From AM-2324 sp042091035 (GTDB lineage Bacteria > Bacteroidota > Bacteroidia > Chitinophagales > Saprospiraceae), in NCBI GenBank assembly GCA_042091035.1, contig JBELIG010000001.1, positions 55,292 through 119,291 of the forward strand: DNA of 64,000 bases, read 5' to 3'. Position 1 is the stretch's first letter. Every line of letters begins with the position of its first letter. Positions 34,784 through 43,212 of this stretch are shown in pieces. Position numbers and translations under genes: made by a program. The notes beneath the pieces were generated by a model. That model saw nothing but the letters and a program-made list of their open reading frames with translations. It was not told the origin of the DNA and made no database searches.

Positions 34784-36292
34784 ATGGAGTCAACTCTTTC
34801 AAGCCAAGTCATCCTGCTGATCATAGCAGCCTATTTCGCTTTCCTTATTGTAATTTCATTTATAACGGGACGCAAAGCTGATCAAGCGGGGTTTTTCATT
34901 GGTAACAAAAGCTCATCTTGGGTAATAGTTGCAATTGGTATGATCGGTACCTCTCTTTCTGGTGTTACCTTTATATCGCTCCCTGGTGCCGTTGGTAACG
35001 GTGGCATGAACCAGGCTTTATCCTATATGCAAATGGTCTTCGGATACCTAATAGGTTATTTTATAATTGCTACCGTTCTTTTGCCGCTATATTACCGACT
35101 CAACCTAACTTCCATATATACCTACCTTGGTCAACGCTTTGGAAAAGAAGCACATAAAACAGGTTCAGCCTACTTTATTGTTTCTAGGACAGTAGGAGCT
35201 TCCTTTCGACTATTTTTAGTTGCAGGAGTACTCCAAAGCTTCGTAACAGGCCCAATGGGCGTGCCGTTCTGGGGAACAGTGCTTGCGACAATAGTGCTTA
35301 TTTGGATTTATACATTTTCAGGTGGAATTAAAACCATAATTTGGACAGATACTATACAGACTATATGCATGGTACTAGCTGTTGTAATAACCCTAGTAGC
35401 TATATCTAAATCATTTGGTTTAAGTATTACAGAAATCCCTTCATATGTGCATAATGGCAAATATGGGCAGTTGTTTTTCTTTGACGAAATGTGGAAAGAT
35501 GGAAATAACTTTTGGAAACAAATAATCAGCGGTGCATTGATTGCACTTGCTATGACTGGTTTGGATCAAGACATGATGCAAAAAAACCTTTCTTGTAAAT
35601 CCCTAAAAGATGCTCAAAAGAATATGCTCATGTTTTGCATTCTTTTGGTAATAGTTAATTTCATTTTCCTCTATCTAGGAGCTATGCTTTTTGAATTTGC
35701 TGAATTAAACGCCGTTTCGATACCAGAAAGGCCCGATCATTTATACCCAACACTTGCACTAAATTATTTGCCACCTACGGTTGGAATTCTTTTTATTCTC
35801 GGTTTAATAGCAGCTGCCTATTCAAGCGCAGATAGTGCCCTTACAGCACTAACAACTGCATTTTGTATTGATTTCCTGAACTTTGATAAAGTGGATAATA
35901 CTCAAACTAATGAGAAGAGAAAAAAAACTAGACTAATCGTACACATAGGGTTTTCATTCTTGCTCTTCGCAGTTATTCTCCTGTTTAATGCCCTGCCAAA
36001 AGATAGTTCTATTATCAACCAAATCTTTGTTGCAGCGGGTTATACTTATGGCCCTCTTCTTGGCTTATTCTTTTTTGGGATGTTCTTTAAAACTAGAACA
36101 CCAAGCGGTACAAGCATTATCATAAGCTGTATAACAGCGCCAATATTATCGTATTTACTTAATAACGGGCTAAAAGACGTATTTTCCTTTGGCTCAACTA
36201 TATTAGCAGTAAATGGACTTCTTACATTGGGTTTATTATACCTATCAAGTACTATTAGTCCATCAAGAAAACCAGATACATTATTAGATTAA
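34784..36292 (+). CDS. Sodium:solute symporter (SSS family)
   Basis: 502 residues with about 13 hydrophobic segments. The N-terminal ITGRKADQAGFFIGNKSSSWVIVAIGMIGTSLSGVTFISLPG matches the SSS start, and SGALIALAMTGLDQDMMQKNLSCKSLKDAQ and GLIAAAYSSADSALTALTTAF are strong SSS signatures (here given by position ~250-290 and ~340-360). It imports a solute with sodium across the inner membrane. Sequence alone does not give the substrate. It follows upp by 6 bp and precedes an unknown gene by 6 bp, so three genes are probably co-transcribed. Confidence 0.92.
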   Translation: MESTLSSQVILLIIAAYFAFLIVISFITGRKADQAGFFIGNKSSSWVIVAIGMIGTSLSGVTFISLPGAVGNGGMNQALSYMQMVFGYLIGYFIIATVLLPLYYRLNLTSIYTYLGQRFGKEAHKTGSAYFIVSRTVGASFRLFLVAGVLQSFVTGPMGVPFWGTVLATIVLIWIYTFSGGIKTIIWTDTIQTICMVLAVVITLVAISKSFGLSITEIPSYVHNGKYGQLFFFDEMWKDGNNFWKQIISGALIALAMTGLDQDMMQKNLSCKSLKDAQKNMLMFCILLVIVNFIFLYLGAMLFEFAELNAVSIPERPDHLYPTLALNYLPPTVGILFILGLIAAAYSSADSALTALTTAFCIDFLNFDKVDNTQTNEKRKKTRLIVHIGFSFLLFAVILLFNALPKDSSIINQIFVAAGYTYGPLLGLFFFGMFFKTRTPSGTSIIISCITAPILSYLLNNGLKDVFSFGSTILAVNGLLTLGLLYLSSTISPSRKPDTLLD

Positions 36293-36298
36293 TTTAAA

Positions 36299-37171
36299 AT
36301 GGCAATTTTATTCCCTAGTAAACTAGAACCAAGAGCAGCATCCGTTTTCAGCTATCTCAAAGATTTAGCGGGCTTTCACAAAGAAGAGCTTACAATACTA
36401 TATACCTATGAAGATTACTACTTACGAAGAGTATTTGGAACTTCAAAGGTCAAAAAGTTTGCTTGGAATAAATTAAGAGTATTTGGAAAAGGTTCAGAAA
36501 AGCAAGTTCCAAGCCATGTCATATTAAGACTTCGCTCTGGTAAGTTAGAAGAGCAAACAAGCCTCGCACTCCAAAAAAATATATACACTGTGCAGGCCGC
36601 AGACAACGAGCAATTCAATTTTTTCTTCAGAAAAAACAATACAGCACGACTAAAGAATAGAGAAGGAAATTGTCAAATGCTCTTCATACCATATAATAAG
36701 AAATGGAAAACGCCAGAAAACATTTTAATCTTTGGAGGAGATATACAAAGCTTGGATGCAATTGAACAACAACAGATCCTCAGCCTAGGGATACAATATA
36801 ATTGTAACCTACATTATTTAAATCCTGAAGAAGATAGTGAATCTTGGGCCTTTCATTCCAAGCCGCTTACCGCTGATAGATTGATATACGAAAAAAGGTT
36901 TCCAGCAGATAATCACATAGAGGTATTTTCAGATTACCTTAGAAATAATCCAATTGACTTTATTATCCTTTCCAACACCGCTATTGATCTATTTGAAAGC
37001 TGGGCAAAAACACTTCGCTCTAATCAGAAAATAAACAAGCCTATTCTCCTTTTAAAGAATCCAAAGAAAGCTCATGCTAAAAGTGTTTTCGAAAATCTTA
37101 TACCTAAGACGTGGACGAAGAGGACTGCTGCTGGTTCTCCTCCTGAGGAGACTTACAATCCAAAGGAATAG
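36299..37171 (+). CDS. Conserved cytoplasmic protein of unknown function
   Basis: 290 residues without signal peptide or membrane segment. The sequence looks like two alpha/beta halves (~1-105 and ~140-275), each with a hydrophobic strand leading to a turn, for example NILIFGGDIQSLDAIEQQQ and DFIILSNTAIDLFESWAK; this hints at a tandem universal-stress-like fold but no ATP-binding GxxGxxxx(S/T) motif is visible. It follows the symporter by 6 bp, suggesting a linked role. Its last 68 bp overlap, tail to tail, the end of the XRE gene on the other strand; the terminal PPEETYNPKE is probably unstructured. Confidence 0.65.
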   Translation: MAILFPSKLEPRAASVFSYLKDLAGFHKEELTILYTYEDYYLRRVFGTSKVKKFAWNKLRVFGKGSEKQVPSHVILRLRSGKLEEQTSLALQKNIYTVQAADNEQFNFFFRKNNTARLKNREGNCQMLFIPYNKKWKTPENILIFGGDIQSLDAIEQQQILSLGIQYNCNLHYLNPEEDSESWAFHSKPLTADRLIYEKRFPADNHIEVFSDYLRNNPIDFIILSNTAIDLFESWAKTLRSNQKINKPILLLKNPKKAHAKSVFENLIPKTWTKRTAAGSPPEETYNPKE

Positions 37172-37649
37172 ACAAACGTTCTACAAACTCAGATTGTGAT
37201 TTAAGAATCTTTTCAGTGAGCGTTTGTAGTTGTTTGAAATACATTTCTAACTCAACTGCATCGTCAGAAAGAACAGGATTGTTCTCTTTGAACATTTTCT
37301 TACAATTAAGAATACTATCGTAGTACGTCTTCTTTGTTTTTAAACGCTCTCTTTGATTTTTAATTTCTGCAGCAAGCCTATTTGATTCCATTTGCCACTC
37401 TTCCGCACTCATTGACACATACTTCTCGCAGATTTTTGTCTCGGTAAGATCTGCAAGGGGAACTGAAAATAATTTTGACATTTTGACCAAATTGGCTATT
37501 CGAGGTTCAGCTGTGCCACTTTCATAAGAAGCTATATTACCCCTGTTTAAACCAATCATAGTCGCTAGATCCTCCTGACTTAGGTTCATCTTCTTTCTTA
37601 GGTACCTTATATTGGACCTTAATATGTCGCAGTTAAATCCTTCTTTCAT
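37104..37649 (-). CDS. XRE-type helix-turn-helix regulator with helical C-terminal region
   Basis: 181 residues. A Cro/C1 helix-turn-helix spans ~10-65: LRSNIRYLRKKMNLSQEDLATMIGLNRGNIASYESGTAEPRIANLVKMSKLF (given by position), the standard length. Residues ~75-165 are highly charged helix, perhaps a coiled coil for oligomerisation, and the C-terminal tail is Gln/Ser-rich. It is divergent from the ECF sigma factor at 37885 over a 235-bp region with repeated TTGTC/GACAA half-sites and a palindrome, so it may control itself and the sigma gene. Its 3' end overlaps the convergent gene by 68 bp. Confidence 0.85.
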   Translation of the reverse strand: MKEGFNCDILRSNIRYLRKKMNLSQEDLATMIGLNRGNIASYESGTAEPRIANLVKMSKLFSVPLADLTETKICEKYVSMSAEEWQMESNRLAAEIKNQRERLKTKKTYYDSILNCKKMFKENNPVLSDDAVELEMYFKQLQTLTEKILKSQSEFVERLSIPLDCKSPQEENQQQSSSSTS

Positions 37650-37665
37650 ACTATGTGTGTTGAAC

Positions 37666-37723
37666 GTTGTCTAAAATTAAAATTAATTGACAACTATTCC
37701 AATAAAGAGTAATGTTTTGTCAA
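37666..37723. promoter_or_regulatory. Repeated TTGTC/GACAA half-sites upstream of the XRE gene
   Basis: TTGTC at 37667-37671, GACAA at 37689-37693 and TTGTC at 37717-37721. The outer pairs form inverted repeats GTTGTC...GACAAC and TTGACAA...TTGTCAA. They lie 17-75 bp upstream of the XRE start codon, a position suited to an operator. Confidence 0.4.
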
Positions 37724-37799
37724 ATTGGTAAACATTTAAAGGCCTACAAGGTTCAAAACAATCATTATTTTGTTAATAAAACTTAAAAAGACCCCAAAA

Positions 37800-37816
37800 T
37801 GTAAATTTAATTTACA
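37800..37816. promoter_or_regulatory. 17-bp palindrome upstream of the sigma-factor promoter
   Basis: TGTAAATT, a central T, AATTTACA: perfect eight-base arms, ending eight bases before the candidate -33 TTG. The location suits an activator or repressor site; the AT-rich sequence weakens the case. Confidence 0.4.
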
Positions 37817-37823
37817 AAATCAC

Positions 37824-37854
37824 TTGGTTCTTAGTGTAAATAATATTATCATTG
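37824..37854 (+). promoter_or_regulatory. Candidate promoter for the ECF sigma gene
   Basis: TTG (37824-37826), a 20-base spacer and TATCATTG (37847-37854), one mismatch from TAnnTTTG. The -7 element ends 30 bases before the ATG. Confidence 0.5.
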
Positions 37855-37884
37855 TAAACAAGAGTTACAAAAAAAATAACTGAT

Positions 37885-38403
37885 ATGAGCATCACGATAA
37901 TAAATGACAAAATAAATAACATAGATTCAGCACTAAGAGCTTTTTCCATGAAACTTACTGGAAATAAAGTTGATGCTGATGATTTGTTTCAGGATACTGC
38001 ATTAAGAATAATGGCTAATTCTGACAAATATAAAGAAGGGACAAATTTTAAAGCTTGGGCAATTACGATCATGCGTAACATTTTTATCAATAATTATCGC
38101 AAGAAAGTAAGAAGAGGGGTTATGTTAGACCAGACAGATAACAATTACTTTATCAACTCTGGCTCTAAAGTGGTAAGAAACGAGGGAGAGTCCAACGCTA
38201 CCTATAAAGAAATGTTACAAATGGTAAGTTCATTGCCTGAAGAATTTAAGGAACCGTTCTGGATGGCCTTCAAAGGATTCAAGTATGATGAGATCGCTGA
38301 AAAGTTAGATGCACCATTAGGAACCATAAAAAGTAGAATATTTTTCGCAAGAAAAAAGCTTCGTAATTTGTATGAAGTAGCAAATTACGACAGAAGAGCT
38401 TAA
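37885..38403 (+). CDS. ECF-type RNA polymerase sigma-70 factor
   Basis: 172 residues, sigma-2 and sigma-4 domains only. Region 2 spans ~15-80: ADDLFQDTALRIMAN, KYKEGTNFKAWAITIMRNIFINNYRKK. Region 4 spans ~115-165: SLPEEFKEPFWMAFKGFKYDEIAEKLDAPLGTIKSRIFFARKKLR. It would direct RNA polymerase to a special promoter set. No cognate anti-sigma gene lies next to it; the XRE regulator is divergent and a subtilase gene follows after a terminator. Many Bacteroidota carry such stand-alone sigma genes. Confidence 0.93.
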   Translation: MSITIINDKINNIDSALRAFSMKLTGNKVDADDLFQDTALRIMANSDKYKEGTNFKAWAITIMRNIFINNYRKKVRRGVMLDQTDNNYFINSGSKVVRNEGESNATYKEMLQMVSSLPEEFKEPFWMAFKGFKYDEIAEKLDAPLGTIKSRIFFARKKLRNLYEVANYDRRA

Positions 38404-38430
38404 TTTGAGTTAGTAATATTAACAAATTTT

Positions 38431-38465
38431 AGAGAGGATCATTATCGTGATCCTCTCTTTTTTTT
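38431..38465 (+). terminator. Terminator after the sigma-factor gene
   Basis: AGAGAGGATCA (38431-38441), a six-base loop and TGATCCTCTCT (38448-38458) followed by a T-run to 38465: an 11-bp perfect stem. It separates the sigma gene from the subtilase gene. Confidence 0.92.
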
Positions 38466-38508
38466 ATACATTTAATTATATAAATTATTCACATTCATAT
38501 TTAATTAG

Positions 38509-40347
38509 ATGATAGAGGTTACTAACGGCGCTAATAGACTGAAACTATTCAAAAGTAATAGATTAGTTGGATTGAAAGGATCGCTTAATTCTATAAAGAA
38601 TCAAAAGCTCAAAGAAGACAAAGATTTATTGAGTTTTGGAGGATTCAATTTATTTGAATTAGATACTAATCTAGATAAAGCCGATCAGGCTCTTGACGAG
38701 CTCCGCTCCATGAAGGAAGTTGACCTTGGTACCCATATCTATCATACTGAAAAAAGCAACAAGCCTATTATTCCTACAGGTCTTGTGATAATCAACTTCG
38801 ATCCGCTCGCAAACAAAGAAGAGCAAAACATAGTGCTAGATGAATTTGGTTTGCAGATTGAAGAGCAACAAAAAGAGCATATAGTAGTTGCGTTGTGCAC
38901 AAAACAGTCAGCAAACCCAATTAAGGTTTGTAATATGCTAGAACAACTCTCTATGGTTCAATCCGCAGAACCCGACTTTGATATCCCTTTAGAAACCTAT
39001 GAAGCCTTTCCTATTGATCAACTACTTAAAGATCAATGGCAATTTGAAAATACCGGATCTATTTCCTTTACTAGAAAAAAAACTAAAGCAGGTGCGGATG
39101 CAAAAATTAAAAAGGCCTGGGAGTTCATGGGCAATACGGGTTCATCTGATATTAGGATTGCTCTAATCGATAGTGGATTTGACCTACAACACGGGGACTT
39201 TAGAGGAAAAGTTGTTGCACCCTACGATATTTCTACCGGTTCGTCTAGACTTAGAACAGGTATCCCAATGGAAACCCATGGAACACCATGTGCTAGCATT
39301 GCACTAGCTAATGCTGATGCAAGCGGTCTAATAGGAGTAGCCCCTAAGGCACATTTCATTCCAGTACAAAAACCGAGTTTTGCGGCTAATGATCTTAAAA
39401 AAATGATCCAGCACTGTGTAAATAATGGTGCAGACATAATAAGCGCCTCCTGGGGTACAATAGATCCTAACTTCCACCTTAACGACTATAAGAAAAGTAT
39501 TATAAAATGGGCTGCTACAAAAGGACGGAACGGAAAAGGATGTATAATTTTATTTGCAGCGGGGAACGAAGGTGTAAATAAAATTAACAATTTTGCTTTA
39601 ATGCCCGAAGTTATAGCAATTGGTGCCACAGATAGTAACGACGAACACCCATCTTATTCAAACACAGGACGAGAATTATCTGTCTGCGCACCTTCTGACG
39701 GTGATATACCTGTTTTAGCAGCTAAGGCTTCTTGGGACAAATCAAAATCACTAAAGGATTATATAAATGGTCCATCTAGCTTTGGACACTATAAAGCCTT
39801 TGGCGGAACATCCGCAGCAACACCCTTAGTTGCAGGTGTATGTGCACTAATTCTCTCAGTCAATCCAGATTTATACGCTTGGGAGGTAAAAGAAATCCTT
39901 CAAAATACAGCTGACAAGGTTGGGGACCACAAAGACTATATAAATGGTCACTCATTAATTTTTGGGCATGGACGAATCAACGCCTTAAAGGCTGTAAAAG
40001 AAGCGGAAAGAAGAAGAGACCTATCAAAAAGCAAAGTAAAAAATAAAACTACTCCGGTAAAACCGATAAAAGTCAAAAACCAAATAGACCTCAACCCACC
40101 AGTTATAGAGAATGGAAATTGGATTATCCAATTGGGTGTGTTTTCTAAACAAAAAAGTGCTGAACGATTTAGTAGAGAATTAATTAAGAAACATAGTATC
40201 AGAATTCTAATAGATCCCGTGAAAGGGCAGGAGAGGACTCTTTATCGTGTAAGTAGCCAAAAATTTGAGACCAAAGAAACAGCAAAGATCTTTTTGAGTG
40301 CTCTGGATCAAAAAGGAATAAATGGCTTTATAAAGAAATTAGACTAA
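38509..40347 (+). CDS. Subtilisin-like serine protease (S8) with C-terminal SPOR domain
   Basis: 612 residues. The S8 catalytic residues are all present: Asp221 (ALIDSGFD), His257 (METHGTPCA), the oxyanion Asn353 (AAGNEG) and Ser435 (FGGTSAATP). The N-terminal ~190 residues (KSNRLVGLKGS, then a SPxF-like segment) resemble a propeptide or regulatory domain. Residues ~500-530 are a Lys/Pro linker and ~533-612 a SPOR domain (NWIIQLGVFSKQKSAERFSREL, LYRVSSQKFETKETAK), a fold that binds glycan strands lacking stem peptides. No signal peptide is visible although both domain types usually act outside the cytoplasm; this is the main oddity. The gene is preceded by the sigma-factor terminator and is convergent with rhomboid, 10 bp apart. 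Confidence 0.88.
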   Translation: MIEVTNGANRLKLFKSNRLVGLKGSLNSIKNQKLKEDKDLLSFGGFNLFELDTNLDKADQALDELRSMKEVDLGTHIYHTEKSNKPIIPTGLVIINFDPLANKEEQNIVLDEFGLQIEEQQKEHIVVALCTKQSANPIKVCNMLEQLSMVQSAEPDFDIPLETYEAFPIDQLLKDQWQFENTGSISFTRKKTKAGADAKIKKAWEFMGNTGSSDIRIALIDSGFDLQHGDFRGKVVAPYDISTGSSRLRTGIPMETHGTPCASIALANADASGLIGVAPKAHFIPVQKPSFAANDLKKMIQHCVNNGADIISASWGTIDPNFHLNDYKKSIIKWAATKGRNGKGCIILFAAGNEGVNKINNFALMPEVIAIGATDSNDEHPSYSNTGRELSVCAPSDGDIPVLAAKASWDKSKSLKDYINGPSSFGHYKAFGGTSAATPLVAGVCALILSVNPDLYAWEVKEILQNTADKVGDHKDYINGHSLIFGHGRINALKAVKEAERRRDLSKSKVKNKTTPVKPIKVKNQIDLNPPVIENGNWIIQLGVFSKQKSAERFSRELIKKHSIRILIDPVKGQERTLYRVSSQKFETKETAKIFLSALDQKGINGFIKKLD

Positions 40348-40357
40348 GTTTCTGAAC

Positions 40358-41047
40358 TCAGGTATTATTCGAATACCAACCGCCATCTCCACCCCTTTGT
40401 CTTTCTGGACGAGGGGCTTCAAATGGGTTTTCACCAAAGAACTTCTTTTTAGGTGTTGGATTATCTTCCCAACTGTAGGTTTTCTTCGGAGGCTGTAGGT
40501 CTGATTTTGAATTCTTAAACAAGTAAGCAACAAAGACACCTACAAGTCCACCCATAAGATGGCCTTCCCAGGATACACCTGGCTGATTCGGAAGTACACC
40601 AAGCCACAAGCCACTGTAAAGAAACGTTACAATTAAAGATATAACTATAGAAGGTATTGATCGCCTAAATATACCCGACCAAAATAAGAAAGACACCATC
40701 CCGTACACTACTCCACTAGCACCTATATGGTAGCTTTCTCTTCCAAAGACCCAAACTAAAAAACCTGATAAGATATAAATCAATCCAAAAGAAGTCTTTG
40801 CCACCTTTGGATAAAAAAACAACATCATACTAAATAGCATGAAAAAGGGCGCTGAGTTTGATATAATATGCTGGAGATCACCGTGTATCAAAGGAGAAAA
40901 AAGTATTCCTTTTAAGCCGTCAACACTAAGCGGTAAAACCCCCCAATTAGTAGGTGGAAAATTTAGGAGAAATGCTAACCAAATTATACTCAAAACCACT
41001 GCCGGTAGTTTTAAACTTGATTTCAGCCTTGTAGAAAACTTCTTCAA
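40358..41047 (-). CDS. Rhomboid-family intramembrane serine protease
   Basis: 229 residues starting at TTG 41047; a stop codon lies only six codons upstream and the next ATG is inside the second membrane segment. Six hydrophobic segments cover ~12-185. HGDLQHIISNSAPFF is the rhomboid HxxxN-type motif in the second helix, the catalytic serine is in HIGASGVVYG (fourth helix) and the catalytic histidine in SWEGHLMGGLVG (sixth helix). Rhomboids cut membrane helices of substrates. The ~45-residue tail is basic, proline-rich and probably cytoplasmic. The acidic protein gene at 41059-41781 ends 11 bp upstream, so the two are likely co-transcribed. Confidence 0.9.
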   Translation of the reverse strand: MKKFSTRLKSSLKLPAVVLSIIWLAFLLNFPPTNWGVLPLSVDGLKGILFSPLIHGDLQHIISNSAPFFMLFSMMLFFYPKVAKTSFGLIYILSGFLVWVFGRESYHIGASGVVYGMVSFLFWSGIFRRSIPSIVISLIVTFLYSGLWLGVLPNQPGVSWEGHLMGGLVGVFVAYLFKNSKSDLQPPKKTYSWEDNPTPKKKFFGENPFEAPRPERQRGGDGGWYSNNT

Positions 41048-41058
41048 AGTATAGGATT

Positions 41059-41781
41059 TTAATTAAATCTTCTTTTTACAAGTTTAATAAACACTTTCGC
41101 CTTTTTCCTCTTTTTTGGACTAACCCAATTGTATTTTTCGATTAACTGCGCAGATATATATGATTTAGCGTCTTCATAGTTAGCCATACCATTTAATGCA
41201 CTAAGAGATGTTTTAAAGGCTGCATTGTCACCATCGAAAAGCTCATTAACCGTAAGCATGCGCTCATTGATACCCATTGCTTTTGTAAGATCTGAAATAG
41301 GACTTTCTCCCAAACGATCAGACAGTTCATTGGTTTCTGAGTCATAGTCTAATATATCAGCATGATCATCGTTGATCAATTGCTTTCTTGATCCTGTAGT
41401 AAGTGGTTTTGATGATTCTAAAATCGGTTCTTCAACAAGCTGTGTTGTTTGATAGGCTTCCTCTTCGACTAGTACTGGCTCCGGATCTATATGTTCCTCT
41501 TCCACAAGCTGCTTTATCGGAGTCTCTATTTGCTGCGTCTTCTCGGGCTTTGCAATTACAGATTCCTCAAAAACCTCATCATATACAGATGATACATGAA
41601 CCTCTGTTACCTTATGCTCCGCTTTCTCTGTTTCCGTGTTCTCTAAGGTCATGTCATAAAGATCGAGAAGGTGTTTCCTAATTAGGTCTTTCTCCAAATT
41701 CGACAACTTCTCGTTGTCGTCCATCGTGTTTAAAAGAACTGTAAGTCTGGATATGGTTTTCTTAAATTTCTTAATCTTCAT
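41059..41781 (-). CDS. Conserved acidic protein of unknown function
   Basis: 240 residues. A basic N-terminus (KIKKFKKTISRLTVLLN) leads into a Glu/Val-rich low-complexity middle (~55-135, runs of VEEEHIDPEPVLVEEE type), then a conserved C-terminal domain: SDRLGESPISDLTKAMGINERMLTVNELFDGDN, FKTSLSALNGMANYEDAKSY and EKYNW (given by position ~150-220). I recall this C-terminal region as common to many Bacteroidota hypothetical proteins but know no function. The tail is very basic (KKRKKAKVFIKLVKRRFN). It has no signal peptide. It is upstream of the rhomboid gene by 11 bp. Confidence 0.65.
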   Translation of the reverse strand: MKIKKFKKTISRLTVLLNTMDDNEKLSNLEKDLIRKHLLDLYDMTLENTETEKAEHKVTEVHVSSVYDEVFEESVIAKPEKTQQIETPIKQLVEEEHIDPEPVLVEEEAYQTTQLVEEPILESSKPLTTGSRKQLINDDHADILDYDSETNELSDRLGESPISDLTKAMGINERMLTVNELFDGDNAAFKTSLSALNGMANYEDAKSYISAQLIEKYNWVSPKKRKKAKVFIKLVKRRFN

Positions 41782-42064
41782 AAGATGATGTTTCGGAAGG
41801 ATATTAATTTTAGTTACAAAATATAAAAATATGGGCGTAAAACTTAAATCAATACCCTATTACCTTTAACAAAATACGAACAAATAAATTGCTTAAACTA
41901 GCGATTATTTGAAGTTTATATCTAATCAAAAATTTAAATATAATTTCTATCCCTTCGTAGATCCTTATGGTTTCTAAGATCTGTAATCTTAGGATTTTTA
42001 TTCTTGAGCAATCTTCTTATCTTATAGTTTCAAACTCCTTTAGAATCACATTATAAATATATAG
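41782..42064. other. 283-bp intergenic region between the acidic protein and tdk
   Basis: AT-rich divergent upstream region with no ORF. The only structure seen is a 7-bp hairpin, CTAAGAT (41974-41980), loop CTGTA, ATCTTAG (41986-41992), followed by GATTTTTA. It could be a weak attenuator or a regulatory site upstream of tdk. No clear TTG/TAnnTTTG promoter pair is visible. Confidence 0.5.
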
Positions 42065-42679
42065 ATGTTTTTAGAACCTTACATGCCGCAAGAACCTAAA
42101 TGCGGTTGGCTTGAAGTGATCTGTGGATCTATGTTCTCCGGAAAGACCGAAGAATTAATAAGACGACTTAAACGGGCAACTATTGCTAATCAAAAAGTAA
42201 TCATTTTTAAACCTGTAGTTGATACTCGCTACGGAGAAAATGCAATAGTTTCGCACGACAGCAACAGCATAAAAGCCGTAGGTGTATCTAAATCAATAGA
42301 CATTCTTGAGTTAGCTGACTCCTATGAAGTCATTGGAATAGACGAAGCACAGTTTTTTGATCTTGAATTGACGGACGTTTCTCAGAAACTTGCTCTAGAT
42401 GGAAAGCGTGTTATTATTGCAGGACTTGATATGGACTACCTCGGGAAACCCTTTGGGCCAGTCCCCTCATTGCTGGCAGTATCAGAGTACATCACAAAAG
42501 TGCATGCTATCTGTCCACACTGTGGCTCATTAGCTACCCATTCATACAGGAAAGAAAAAGATGGTGACCTTGTTTTACTCGGTGAGAAAGATCTATATGA
42601 ACCGCGATGCAGAGGTTGTTACTCCAAAGGAGAGCACCTACAAATAAAAAAAGAAAAAGAGCTTGAAAAAGAAGCTTAG
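42065..42679 (+). CDS. tdk: Thymidine kinase
   Basis: 204 residues; an ATG at 42083 (MPQEPKCGW) is a possible alternative start. Type II thymidine kinase motifs are complete: the P-loop GSMFSGKTEELIRRLK, VIGIDEAQFFD (Walker B plus catalytic Glu), AGLDMDYLGKPFGPV, and a zinc-binding pair, CPHCGSLATHS with CRGCYSKGE. It phosphorylates thymidine to dTMP in the salvage pathway in the cytoplasm. It is convergent with the rhodanese gene, five bases apart, with no terminator between. Confidence 0.96.
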   Translation: MFLEPYMPQEPKCGWLEVICGSMFSGKTEELIRRLKRATIANQKVIIFKPVVDTRYGENAIVSHDSNSIKAVGVSKSIDILELADSYEVIGIDEAQFFDLELTDVSQKLALDGKRVIIAGLDMDYLGKPFGPVPSLLAVSEYITKVHAICPHCGSLATHSYRKEKDGDLVLLGEKDLYEPRCRGCYSKGEHLQIKKEKELEKEA

Positions 42680-42684
42680 AAGCT

Positions 42685-43212
42685 TTAATTAACTTGCGTG
42701 CAATTCGGGTTGGTTATGAATCTTCCCCAAGCCGAATTGTATGTATGAATAACCTCTGTTCCTCCACCTGACAACTTCGATAATTCATTGTCTTCGTTGA
42801 CCCACTCGAAAATACCACCATACAGGTTTGAAACATCGGAAAATCCGTTTTCGATTAACTGCTCTCCAAATTTTTCACTCCTGTAACCAACCGAACAATA
42901 GACCACTATTGGTTTTTCCTTTGAAACCTTAGCTAGGTTCTCTAGAATTAGATCCGGACCTACGAAAATTGCTCCTGGGATATGAGATATATCAAATTCA
43001 CTTTTGGCTCTGGTGTCAAGAATTGTATAATTATTAATTCCTTCCTTTAAGTCGGCTACTTTAATATATGGTACAGAACCACTAAGCAAAAGATTTAGCG
43101 CTTTATTATAGCTTTCCGACTGTACTTTTGGCCATTCTGGATTTACCTGTGCAAAAACACAAGAAGATATAAACACCAAATAACCAATTAACCACCTAAA
43201 GTACCTCATCAT
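42685..43212 (-). CDS. Secreted rhodanese-domain protein
   Basis: 175 residues; two adjacent ATGs (43212, 43209) are equally likely starts. Signal peptide 1-22 (ending SCVFAQ). One rhodanese domain (~45-150) has an active-site loop with the catalytic cysteine in VYCSVGYRSE (Cys106), after ILDTRAKSEFDISHIPGA. The enzyme would transfer sulfane sulfur or act as a thiol-handling protein in the periplasm. The ATG overlaps the mvaD stop codon by one base, so translation is probably coupled, though the functional link to mevalonate metabolism is unclear. Confidence 0.85.
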   Translation of the reverse strand: MMRYFRWLIGYLVFISSCVFAQVNPEWPKVQSESYNKALNLLLSGSVPYIKVADLKEGINNYTILDTRAKSEFDISHIPGAIFVGPDLILENLAKVSKEKPIVVYCSVGYRSEKFGEQLIENGFSDVSNLYGGIFEWVNEDNELSKLSGGGTEVIHTYNSAWGRFITNPNCTQVN

